NCBI RefSeq assembly: GCF_001936335.1
Contig: NZ_CP018888.1
Coordinates: forward strand, 1,116,001-1,180,000
Direction of reading: 5' to 3'
DNA length: 64,000 bases
Origin: Amylolactobacillus amylophilus DSM 20533 = JCM 1125
GTDB taxonomy: Bacteria; Bacillota; Bacilli; Lactobacillales; Lactobacillaceae
The notes below the pieces were generated by a model, which saw nothing but the letters and a program-made list of their open reading frames with translations, did not search any database and was not told where the DNA came from. Below, one piece after another: positions 54,876-62,460 of this stretch. The translations under genes were made by a program, and so were the position numbers. The stretch's first letter is position 1. Each line of letters begins with the position of its first letter.

Positions 54876-55331
54876 GTGACTCAGCAAGAATTACAGCAAC
54901 TGGTTGAGCAAATCTCACTCGAATATTTTAAACGGCCGTTTCGCCACCGAGTCGTGATCAATCACCGTTTCAAGACCACTGGTGGTCGCTATCACTTGGC
55001 AGACCACCATCTTGAGTTTAATCCTGCATTTCTGACAGCCGAGCTGCGAACAGATTTAATTGGCATTGTAAAGCACGAACTGACCCATTACCATTTACAT
55101 CTCTTACACCGTGGATACCGTCACCAAGACCGGGATTTCAAGGTTTTACTACAACAAGTCGGTGGGAGCCGCTTTGCGCTAGACGTCGGCAATCGGCGGC
55201 CGCAAGCGAAGAAATTTCACTATATCTGTACTAACTGTGGGCAGCAATACCACAGAGTAAAAAGAATAGATACAAGGAGATATCGTTGTGGTGTGTGCAG
55301 TGGTATACTAAAAATAACAACGAAAATGTAA
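54876..55331 (+). CDS. SprT-like zinc metalloprotein
   Basis: A 151-residue SprT/SprT-like protein. The zincin motif is HELTHYHLHLL (HExxH type), and the C-terminal zinc ribbon has two CxxC knuckles: YICTNCGQQY and RRYRCGVCSG. These proteins are probable metallopeptidases of unknown substrate in bacteria. The start is GTG 54876 after GGGGGATGATTA; the nearby ATG at 54866 is out of frame. The promoter of tRNA-Leu lies directly after its stop. Confidence 0.88.
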   Translation: MTQQELQQLVEQISLEYFKRPFRHRVVINHRFKTTGGRYHLADHHLEFNPAFLTAELRTDLIGIVKHELTHYHLHLLHRGYRHQDRDFKVLLQQVGGSRFALDVGNRRPQAKKFHYICTNCGQQYHRVKRIDTRRYRCGVCSGILKITTKM

Positions 55332-55363
55332 TTAACTTTCTTTCGATTTTGGTGAAAATAGGC

Positions 55364-55392
55364 TTGAAAAGAATATCTATCTCTGATAAACT
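55364..55392 (+). promoter_or_regulatory. Promoter of tRNA-Leu
   Basis: TTGAAA (55364-55369), exactly 17 bases, TAAACT (55387-55392), 10 bases before the tRNA. Confidence 0.65.
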
Positions 55393-55402
55393 TTTCAAGT
55401 AC

Positions 55403-55487
55403 GCGGGCGTGGCGGAATGGCAGACGCGCAAGATTAAGGATCTTGTGATCAATTACGATCGTGGAAGTTCGAGTCTTCTCGCCCGCA
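55403..55487 (+). tRNA. tRNA-Leu (AAG)
   Basis: An 85-base class II tRNA with a long variable arm. Acceptor arms GCGGGCG/CGCCCGC, anticodon stem CAAGA/TCTTG, anticodon AAG at 55436-55438, T-loop GTTCGAG. No clear terminator follows before the next gene. Confidence 0.93.
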
Positions 55488-55526
55488 TAAAGAAAGTTGA
55501 TTCTTTGGGTAAATCTTCCCATGACA

Positions 55527-55547
55527 ATATGACAGATAGTGTCATAT
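55527..55547. promoter_or_regulatory. Inverted repeat in the glycerophosphodiesterase leader
   Basis: ATATGACA/TGTCATAT, perfect 8-base arms separated by 5 bases, 51 bases before the ATG. No T-run follows, so an operator is more plausible than a terminator. A weak TATGAC -10 candidate (55528-55533) lies inside it. Confidence 0.45.
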
Positions 55548-55597
55548 CCGTTGTGAGAAGTTTTTTGTTTTCAATTATTTTTTTGGAGGAATAGATA

Positions 55598-57808
55598 ATG
55601 AAAAACAAACTAATTGCTGGGATTTCTGCTGTTATTTTTAGTCTTGCTATTGGTGTTATACAGGCTGAACCAGTAGATGCTGCGGTAAATCAAGATTTAT
55701 TCGTCGTAGCCGGTCACCGTGGAGCAATGGGGGAAGCGGCGCAGCAAACACTTGCTGGATTTGATCGCGCCGTTTCTGAGGGTGTTGATGCGCTAGAATT
55801 TGATATTCAGTTTACGGCTGATAATGTAATGGTCATCAGTCATAATCCAACAACATGTGAAATTTTTAATCAGAATTTAAATATCAGAAATAGTACACTT
55901 GCGCAGTTGCGCCGACTGAGATACAAGGCATCTCCATATGAGACAATCCATACTGTTGAAGAAATTTTTCAGCGTTACCATTCAAATCCCACCTTAGGTT
56001 ATGTACTTGAATTGAAGACTGTAGTTCAAAACCAAGAGAGAATGCTAATCAACTTAATTAATAAGTATGGTCTCGCATCGCGGGTCATCGTTGAGAGTTT
56101 TCAGCCATTGTCATTAAGTAGAGTTAAACAAATTGCTCCTAATATCCTGACGCTTCAGTTGACAGCATCTCAGCCGACTCTAACGGATTATTTACGTGAA
56201 TCACATGATGAGTTCTTCGGTATTCCCGATACAATGGCAACGGCCAACAATTTATCACTGATTAGTAGTTTTCGTAAAAAAATAATGGCTTGGGATATAT
56301 CGGCGAACGGGAGTGATCTATCGTCTGCGAGCGTAGCATCACTACCTATTCAGGGAGGAATTGTTAACTTCCCCGCTCAGGCAAAGCAGGCGTTAGAGGG
56401 CAGTATCAGTGTTAATGCCGCTAGACAAAATGTAAATCAACAGGTGGTGCACGTGAATACGCATGAGGACATTTGGCTTTGGAACAATCCTGAAAACCCA
56501 ACAGTTAGAACACAGAAAATTGCCGGAAACACAAATTGGCGAGTAACTGCAATGAAGTTAGTTGACGGGGTAATCTGGTATCAACTCGCGACGAACGCAT
56601 GGGTTAATGGTAAGTATACCGGTCCCCAAACGCCTACCCTTACCAATGTTCCCAAGGTGGTTAAGGTTACTACTAGGGGTACGGCATGGCTCTTCAGTGA
56701 TCCAGTAAATCCTAACGTTCATGTATCAACGGTTAACGGTGGATCTAATTTTAAGGTGGTTAGCTACAAGCTTGTTGATGGTCTATATTGGTATGATTTG
56801 GGTCGTAATGAATGGATTAGTAGTCAATATGTTGTTCCAACTTCTTTTGGTGAAAAAATCAATTCTACGCCAACGGAAGTAACCATTATAACGAAACCTG
56901 TCAACAGACAAACGAAGATTACCAGTAAAATTTTAAAAGTCCATGTGCCATCTGAAATCTGGCTTTGGAGTAATCCGACTACAAATGCTACACATGTCAA
57001 ATCCGTTTCGTTGAATAGTCGTTGGAAAATCGTTACAACCCATAAAGTGGGTAATACAACATGGTACAACTTGGGCCGCAATGAATGGATAAATGGCCAG
57101 TATGCTGTTGTTGAGAGTGACAATGTTTTACGTGCTACTAAGGATACCGGAGTTGTTTTATGGAGTGATCCAACAGTTCTGACAACTAAGAAACAAGTTG
57201 TATCGTTCAGTAGCAGCTGGAAGATTGTGGGTACGAAGAATGTAAATGGTATGTACTGGTACAACTTGGGCATGAATGAGTGGATTAGTGGTCAGTATGC
57301 ACAGCAGGTAAACTCAGGGGTTGATACCGATGCCGAGGCAGCTGAACCAACCAATAAGCCAGCTCAAACAACAGAGCCAGAGAAGACTGAACCAGAAATA
57401 AGTAGACCCGTAGCGAAAAAGATTGTTACAATCAAGAATCCTACTGATATCTGGCTCATTGGTAACCCAGGAGTCAAGCCAATTCATACAAATACTGTTC
57501 AATATGGTACACTCTGGAAAATTGTAGAGATAAAGCAAGTAAATGGGATAACCTGGTACAACTTAGGCCGTAACGAATGGATTAGTAGTCAAAACGCACA
57601 GATTGTTAACTTTGCTGGCGGGAAAGCTTTAAAAGTTGTTAAACCGGGCCAGGCATGGCTCTGGAATAATCCAACGAGCCCAACTCAACGTACTCTATCG
57701 GTTAATATTGGCAGTCAATATATCGTTGGTGAAACTAAAAGAGCTGGTGGGTTAACGTGGTACGAACTTGGTATTAATAATTGGATAAGCAGCCGAGAAG
57801 CAGAGTAA
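55598..57808 (+). CDS. Secreted glycerophosphodiester phosphodiesterase with six C-terminal wall-binding-type repeats
   Basis: A 736-residue exported protein. A signal peptide (MKNKLIAGISAVIFSLAIG...) ends near VDAA at about residue 29. The GDPD catalytic domain (about 33-265) keeps the catalytic His40-Arg41 (GHRGA), metal ligands Glu67 and Asp69 (EFDI), His82 (SHN), and Glu138/Lys140 (LELK). The usual PENT is replaced by AQQT and HD by HN. From residue about 283 six repeats of about 60 residues follow, each ending in a form of WYxLGxNEWISxQ; a Pro/Thr/Glu-rich linker separates repeats 4 and 5. There is no LPXTG. It could cleave glycerophosphate polymers or deacylated lipids at the surface. 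Strong GGAGG before the ATG. Confidence 0.9.
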   Translation: MKNKLIAGISAVIFSLAIGVIQAEPVDAAVNQDLFVVAGHRGAMGEAAQQTLAGFDRAVSEGVDALEFDIQFTADNVMVISHNPTTCEIFNQNLNIRNSTLAQLRRLRYKASPYETIHTVEEIFQRYHSNPTLGYVLELKTVVQNQERMLINLINKYGLASRVIVESFQPLSLSRVKQIAPNILTLQLTASQPTLTDYLRESHDEFFGIPDTMATANNLSLISSFRKKIMAWDISANGSDLSSASVASLPIQGGIVNFPAQAKQALEGSISVNAARQNVNQQVVHVNTHEDIWLWNNPENPTVRTQKIAGNTNWRVTAMKLVDGVIWYQLATNAWVNGKYTGPQTPTLTNVPKVVKVTTRGTAWLFSDPVNPNVHVSTVNGGSNFKVVSYKLVDGLYWYDLGRNEWISSQYVVPTSFGEKINSTPTEVTIITKPVNRQTKITSKILKVHVPSEIWLWSNPTTNATHVKSVSLNSRWKIVTTHKVGNTTWYNLGRNEWINGQYAVVESDNVLRATKDTGVVLWSDPTVLTTKKQVVSFSSSWKIVGTKNVNGMYWYNLGMNEWISGQYAQQVNSGVDTDAEAAEPTNKPAQTTEPEKTEPEISRPVAKKIVTIKNPTDIWLIGNPGVKPIHTNTVQYGTLWKIVEIKQVNGITWYNLGRNEWISSQNAQIVNFAGGKALKVVKPGQAWLWNNPTSPTQRTLSVNIGSQYIVGETKRAGGLTWYELGINNWISSREAE
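56444..57805 (+). repeat. Six-fold protein repeat within the glycerophosphodiesterase gene
   Basis: Six in-frame units of about 55-60 codons. Each has a hydrophobic strand, a WLWxNP-like turn and the ending WYxLGxNEWIS or a variant. Units 2-5 share the ending most closely; units 1 and 6 are more divergent (for example AWVNGK and NWISSR). DNA identity looks low, so these are old duplications rather than recent ones. Likely surface-binding SH3-like modules. Confidence 0.8.
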
Positions 57809-57852
57809 TAATGCTTTAAATAGCTATAAATATAACGATATTTAGACTAATA

Positions 57853-57881
57853 TAAATGGCGGATAGTTCCGCCATTTTTTG
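57853..57881 (+). terminator. Intrinsic terminator after the glycerophosphodiesterase gene
   Basis: AAATGGCGGA/TCCGCCATTT, perfect 10-base arms with a 4-base loop, followed by Ts. Confidence 0.92.
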
Positions 57882-57908
57882 TTTTAACTTAAAGATGATA
57901 GTGCAGGA

Positions 57909-57960
57909 TTGACATCAATTAGTGAAATAGTTTAAATTAAGTCAACTAATGTCAACTAAT
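57909..57960 (+). promoter_or_regulatory. Promoter with tandem direct repeat at the start site
   Basis: TTGACA (57909-57914), 17 bases, TTAAAT (57932-57937). Directly downstream GTCAACTAAT is repeated in tandem (57941-57950 and 57951-57960), spanning the expected transcription start of the ECF S-component gene. The repeats may be a regulator's binding site. Confidence 0.55.
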
Positions 57961-57982
57961 ATAGAAGTAGCAAGGTACAAAA

Positions 57983-58597
57983 ATGCGTAATCAGAACACA
58001 TTCAACCTAACTTTAATCGCAATCTTTACCGCAATTATTTTCTTACAGGCATTCGTGCCGAATCTTGGCTATATCGTGATTGTTCCCACTTTACCCGCAA
58101 TTACCACTATCGTACTGACGGTCTCCATTGGTGGTAGCCTGCTGGGCCCATGCCAGGGAGCGATTCTGGGACTTATCTGGGGGCTGATTTCACTCTACAT
58201 GGCATACACGAGAGCGACTGATCCGATCACACTCTTACTTTTTCAAAATCCGGTGATTGCTGTTGTACCGCGAGCACTCGTGGGCGTTTTATCCGGCTTG
58301 GTTGCACAGGCATTAAAAAAAGGCAAATACCAAAAATTAGGTTTAAGCCTTAGTGGAGTCGTCGGCGCGTTGACCAACACCTTGTTTGTAATTCTGCTCA
58401 GCTCGCTTTTTTATCTGGGCAATCCTGATAAGCTGACCACGCAGCTCGGGAACATTAACCAGGGGAATCCGTTAATCGTTATCCTCTTAATCGCACTTGG
58501 GTTAAATGGTGTACTTGAGGCGCTTGCTGGCGCAGTTGTGACGCCAATCATTGTTGCACCCTTGCGGAGAGTATTGGGGCATTTTAGAAACAGGTAG
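57983..58597 (+). CDS. ECF-transporter S component, pantothenate (PanT)-like
   Basis: A 204-residue, six-helix vitamin-binding S component of an energy-coupling-factor transporter. It has the typical opening FNLTLIAIFTAIIFLQAFVPNLGYI, GGSLLGPCQGAILGLIWGLISL, and a Pro-rich PVIAVVPRALVGVLSGLVAQAL. The layout is closest to PanT-like (pantothenate) members, but ligand prediction from sequence is weak and niacin or others remain possible. The shared EcfAA'T energising module is not in the window. It converges on the lipoprotein gene with a 3-base gap. Confidence 0.75.
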   Translation: MRNQNTFNLTLIAIFTAIIFLQAFVPNLGYIVIVPTLPAITTIVLTVSIGGSLLGPCQGAILGLIWGLISLYMAYTRATDPITLLLFQNPVIAVVPRALVGVLSGLVAQALKKGKYQKLGLSLSGVVGALTNTLFVILLSSLFYLGNPDKLTTQLGNINQGNPLIVILLIALGLNGVLEALAGAVVTPIIVAPLRRVLGHFRNR

Positions 58598-58600
58598 TAG

Positions 58601-59212
58601 CTATTTAAGCGACTTAACCAGACTTGCTGCGTTGTTTTTACTCCGAACCGCATTAACCTGCCAAATTTCTATTTGCTGCGTTAGCGCGCCATAGTATTGG
58701 GTTGTGGACTCCACAGCAGCTTTCAAATCGGACCTATCAGGTTGACCATTTTTGTATAAATCAGTGACGCGTTGTTCAGTTTCCTTCGCCTTGTCCAAGT
58801 ATTTCATAAAGGTTTCGTGATCGAGAGTGGTAATATCCTGGCTCTGCGTCAACCGATTTAGACGACTTATTGGAAAGTTTTTATTATCTTGCTTCACTGT
58901 ATTTTTAAAAGTAGCACTTAGCTCTGCTTGAGCTTTGTTAAGTTTTGTGAGTTCGGCGACTGTAGCGTCGCGGGCCTCTAGACTGACATTTAACTCATCT
59001 AAGTCTGAGTCGGGTACCAGTTGGTCATAGAGCGCAACGGTCGCCTCAAGCTCCTTGCTGAGGCGCGATAGTGCAGTGTCTTGTCTGTGGCTATTCTGTT
59101 CGAATATTTGACTCTCCTTAATCAGCTGTGTCTTCGTGGTAATTCCGGCATTACTACATCCTGCAAGCAAAAAGGTGCCAACTAATAAAAAAATAAAAAA
59201 AGTTTTTCTCAT
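58601..59212 (-). CDS. Lipoprotein with coiled-coil domain, YkyA-like
   Basis: A 203-residue lipoprotein: signal FFIFLLVGTFLLAGC with lipobox LAGC, then a helical, Glu/Gln/Lys-rich domain with heptad-like spacing (for example LSRLSKELEATVALYDQL). The arrangement resembles the YkyA family of putative cell-wall-binding lipoproteins. No catalytic motif is visible. The stop lies 3 bases from the converging ECF gene, and no terminator separates them. Confidence 0.72.
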   Translation of the reverse strand: MRKTFFIFLLVGTFLLAGCSNAGITTKTQLIKESQIFEQNSHRQDTALSRLSKELEATVALYDQLVPDSDLDELNVSLEARDATVAELTKLNKAQAELSATFKNTVKQDNKNFPISRLNRLTQSQDITTLDHETFMKYLDKAKETEQRVTDLYKNGQPDRSDLKAAVESTTQYYGALTQQIEIWQVNAVRSKNNAASLVKSLK

Positions 59213-59283
59213 AACAATCCCCTACTTTCAGCTATTATCATACCATAGAGCATTAGCTAGTCATTTATTTTTACACCTATTCC

Positions 59284-59443
59284 TTGTTATTATCGAATTT
59301 ATGTGCTAATATTCTAATTGTATTTGTGAGTGGTAATAACTGGTTGTAAATTGGTTTTTCTAGTAAGACTTTCTTCTTCCACACGTACCAAGCATTAATT
59401 ACACATATTATATTTAAGATTCCTTAAGGAGGAAGTTTTTACT
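59284..59443 (+). promoter_or_regulatory. Promoter and long leader of the cold-shock gene
   Basis: TTGTTA (59284-59289), 17 bases, TAATAT (59307-59312). The start near 59319 leaves an untranslated leader of about 125 bases, ending in AAGGAGGAAG. A long structured 5' leader is typical of cold-shock mRNAs that change folding at low temperature; the cold-sensing role here is by analogy. Confidence 0.65.
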
Positions 59444-59644
59444 ATGGAAAACGGCACAGTTAAATGGTTTAACGCAGAAAAAGGCTATGGCTTTATCACT
59501 CGTCAAGATGGCAGCGATGTATTCGTACATTTCTCAGCTATCCAAGGTGACGGCTACAAGTCTCTTGAAGAAGGTCAAGCAGTTTCATTCGATATCGAAG
59601 AAAGCGATCGCGGACCTCAAGCAGTTAACGTTAACAAACAATAA
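59444..59644 (+). CDS. Cold shock protein (CspA family)
   Basis: A 66-residue single cold-shock domain. RNP1 is KGYGFIT and RNP2 is VFVHFSAI; the start is [14 protein letters not shown]. It binds single-stranded RNA/DNA and acts as an RNA chaperone. AAGGAGG lies upstream of the ATG and a terminator follows. Confidence 0.97.
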   Translation: MENGTVKWFNAEKGYGFITRQDGSDVFVHFSAIQGDGYKSLEEGQAVSFDIEESDRGPQAVNVNKQ

Positions 59645-59660
59645 TTTTTAATTATGTTTT

Positions 59661-59688
59661 GGTCAGCCTTTGGGCTGGCCTTTTTTTT
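59661..59688 (+). terminator. Intrinsic terminator after the cold-shock gene
   Basis: GGTCAGCC/GGCTGGCC arms (one G-U pair) with a short TTTG-containing loop, then eight Ts. It lies within a spurious upstream extension of the next ORF. Confidence 0.9.
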
Positions 59689-59707
59689 AAATAGAGGAGC
59701 TAAGTTT

Positions 59708-60334
59708 GTGGCTAGAAAATACACCAATCAAAAGAAACTTGTCAAATATCTCAAGCTTTTTCTGGTTGCGTTAAGCCTGATTGTACTTGTTGCATTTGGC
59801 TTTTACCTTAAGGAACGCCATGATGAGGATGTTGCCATTCGCCAAGCAGAACTCGCTAAACAAAAAATACTGCAGCAAAAATTAGATTTCATCAATGAAG
59901 TTGCGCCCATTGCGCAAAAGATTAACAAACAGTACGGTATTTATGCCAGCGTCACGATCGCCCAGGCTGCACTTGAGAGTGACTTTGGCCGGAGTGTGCT
60001 TGCCGCTAAGTACCATAATTTATTTGGCGTGAAGGGCTCTGATTTGAGCAATACAAAGGAACTCGAGACAAAGGAGTATCTGAACGGCAGTTGGGTTACC
60101 ATTAAGGACCGCTTTCGGGTCTACTCGTCCATTGAAGAGTCGATTACCGATCATTCACTATTGTTCGTAAATGGCACTACCTGGAACAATAATCAGTATG
60201 AACATGTACTGGCGGCTGACTCTCCGGCTAGTGCTGCTAAAGCCCTAGAACAGGACGGTTATGCAACTGATCCAACTTATGCACAGAAATTAATCGAACT
60301 AATTAAACAGTATAATCTAACAAAATATGACTAG
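59708..60334 (+). CDS. Membrane-anchored N-acetylglucosaminidase (GH73-like)
   Basis: From GTG 59708 (GAGGAG eight bases upstream) the protein has 208 residues. A single N-terminal helix (KYLKLFLVALSLIVLVAFGFYL) anchors it, and a helical linker follows. The GH73 glucosaminidase domain then includes QYGIYASVTIAQAALESDFGRS, where the Glu is the likely acid, AKYHNLFGVKGS and FRVYSSIEESITDHSLLF. It cleaves peptidoglycan between GlcNAc and MurNAc. A reading from 59654 passes through the cold-shock terminator and is rejected. No binding repeats are attached. Confidence 0.9.
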   Translation: MARKYTNQKKLVKYLKLFLVALSLIVLVAFGFYLKERHDEDVAIRQAELAKQKILQQKLDFINEVAPIAQKINKQYGIYASVTIAQAALESDFGRSVLAAKYHNLFGVKGSDLSNTKELETKEYLNGSWVTIKDRFRVYSSIEESITDHSLLFVNGTTWNNNQYEHVLAADSPASAAKALEQDGYATDPTYAQKLIELIKQYNLTKYD

Positions 60335-60338
60335 TTTG

Positions 60339-60367
60339 TTCACATTTTGCGTTTTTTTTGTTATGAT
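60339..60367 (+). promoter_or_regulatory. Promoter of xpt-pbuX
   Basis: TTCACA (60339-60344), exactly 17 bases, TATGAT (60362-60367). The leader is only about 39 bases, too short for the purine riboswitch often found at this operon. Confidence 0.65.
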
Positions 60368-60388
60368 ACTTACAATCGTTGTTTGTAA

Positions 60389-60991
<603 letters not shown>

Positions 60992-60996
60992 GAAAA

Positions 60997-62331
60997 ATGA
61001 AATTATCTGAGGTATCAGAACCAAAAGCAGCAATATTAGGTTTACAACATCTACTTGCAATGTACTCGGGGGCAGTACTTGTACCACTTCTGATTGGTGG
61101 TGCGCTTGGCTTTAGCGCAACTCAAATGACTTACCTGGTATCAATTGATATCTTTATGTGTGGACTGGCAACGTTAATTCAATTGAAAACCAACCGATTT
61201 ATCGGCGTCGGCCTACCAGTTGTACTAGGGTGTGCGATTCAAGCCGTGGAGCCTTTGAAGATGATTGGTAAGGAGTTTGGTATTCAATACATGTACGGCG
61301 CAATCATCGCTGCCGGGATTGTGATTGTGCTCATCTCAGGTTTGTTTGCACAGTTAAAGAGATTGTTTGCACCTATTGTCACTGGAACTTTATTGATGGT
61401 CATTGGTTTAACACTGATTCCCATTGCGTTTCAGAATATTGGTGGTGGCGATGCCACTGCTAAGGGTTTTGCCAGCCCAGAGAACCTGCTGGTCGGATTT
61501 GGTACAGTCATCATCATTATACTGATCAACGTGTTTGCTAAGGGCTTTTTGAAAGCTATTGCCATTCTGGTCGGGCTCGTTGCCGGAACGGTTGCGATGG
61601 CCTTCATGGGGCAGGTCTCATTGCAACCTGTGATTGATGCGACCTGGTTCCACTTACCACAAATATTCTACTTTGGCACACCCAAGTTTGAAGTCTCCTC
61701 GATTGTGACCATGGTGCTAATCATGATGACTACTCTGGTTGAATCAACCGGTGTGTACTTTGCTCTGAGTGATATTGTGGGTAGGAAACTGAAGAAGAGC
61801 GATATGCGAAAAGGGTACATGGCTGAGGGAATTGCCGTGATTCTCGGCGGTGTCTTCAATACATTTCCGTACACCAGCTTCTCGCAAAATGTTGGTTTGA
61901 TTCAACTGACCGGGATCAAGACAAAGAAGCCAATTTACTACGCAGCTGGCTTCTTGATGCTTCTTGGACTATTGCCGAAGGTGGGCGCTCTTGCGACAAT
62001 CATCCCTGCGCCAGTGCTTGGCGGTGCAATGCTCGTGATGTTTGGTATGGTCGCGATGCAGGGAATCAAGATGCTGAAGGCAGTTGACTTCAATAGCGAT
62101 AAGAATCTGCTCACTGTGGCAATTTCGACGGGACTAGGACTAGGCGTAACGTTCTACCCAAACTTCTTCTCAATCTTCCCAACAACGTTGAGAATGCTCT
62201 TAAGTAACGGAATTGTGATCACGATTGTGGCAGCAATCATCTTGAATTTGGTCTTGAACGGCAAGCAGGGCCTGGCTCCTGACGACGAGAAGTTAATTGC
62301 GGAGCTCGAGGCTAAGGAACTGAATAATTAG
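60997..62331 (+). CDS. pbuX: Xanthine/uracil-type nucleobase permease (NCS2 family)
   Basis: A 444-residue, about 14-helix NCS2 transporter. Signature stretches are LQHLLAMYSGAVLVPLLIGGALG, GVGLPVVLGCAIQAVEPLKMIG and FNTFPYTSFSQNVGLIQLTGI with the conserved Asn-Val-Gly. The TTLVESTGVYFALSDI helix carries a substrate-binding Glu. The xpt neighbour argues for xanthine as substrate. GGAGGAG precedes the ATG; an intrinsic terminator follows. Confidence 0.93.
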   Translation: MKLSEVSEPKAAILGLQHLLAMYSGAVLVPLLIGGALGFSATQMTYLVSIDIFMCGLATLIQLKTNRFIGVGLPVVLGCAIQAVEPLKMIGKEFGIQYMYGAIIAAGIVIVLISGLFAQLKRLFAPIVTGTLLMVIGLTLIPIAFQNIGGGDATAKGFASPENLLVGFGTVIIIILINVFAKGFLKAIAILVGLVAGTVAMAFMGQVSLQPVIDATWFHLPQIFYFGTPKFEVSSIVTMVLIMMTTLVESTGVYFALSDIVGRKLKKSDMRKGYMAEGIAVILGGVFNTFPYTSFSQNVGLIQLTGIKTKKPIYYAAGFLMLLGLLPKVGALATIIPAPVLGGAMLVMFGMVAMQGIKMLKAVDFNSDKNLLTVAISTGLGLGVTFYPNFFSIFPTTLRMLLSNGIVITIVAAIILNLVLNGKQGLAPDDEKLIAELEAKELNN

Positions 62332-62342
62332 TTTGGAATTGG

Positions 62343-62373
62343 GATTAAGCTGACTGTAGCTTAGTCTTTTTTT
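62343..62373 (+). terminator. Intrinsic terminator after pbuX
   Basis: GATTAAGCT/AGCTTAGTC arms (one wobble) with a 6-base loop and seven Ts. Confidence 0.88.
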
Positions 62374-62460
62374 GTCGTCTCAGAACTACAAGCGAGTATG
62401 GCTTTCTGCTATACTTATTTAGTTAGTTAAACAATTGCAAAAAGGAAAAAAGGTAATTTA

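Noticed and set aside
59654-59707. N-terminal extension of the glucosaminidase
   Set aside because: It passes through the cold-shock gene's terminator and its T-run; GTG 59708 has a good ribosome site.
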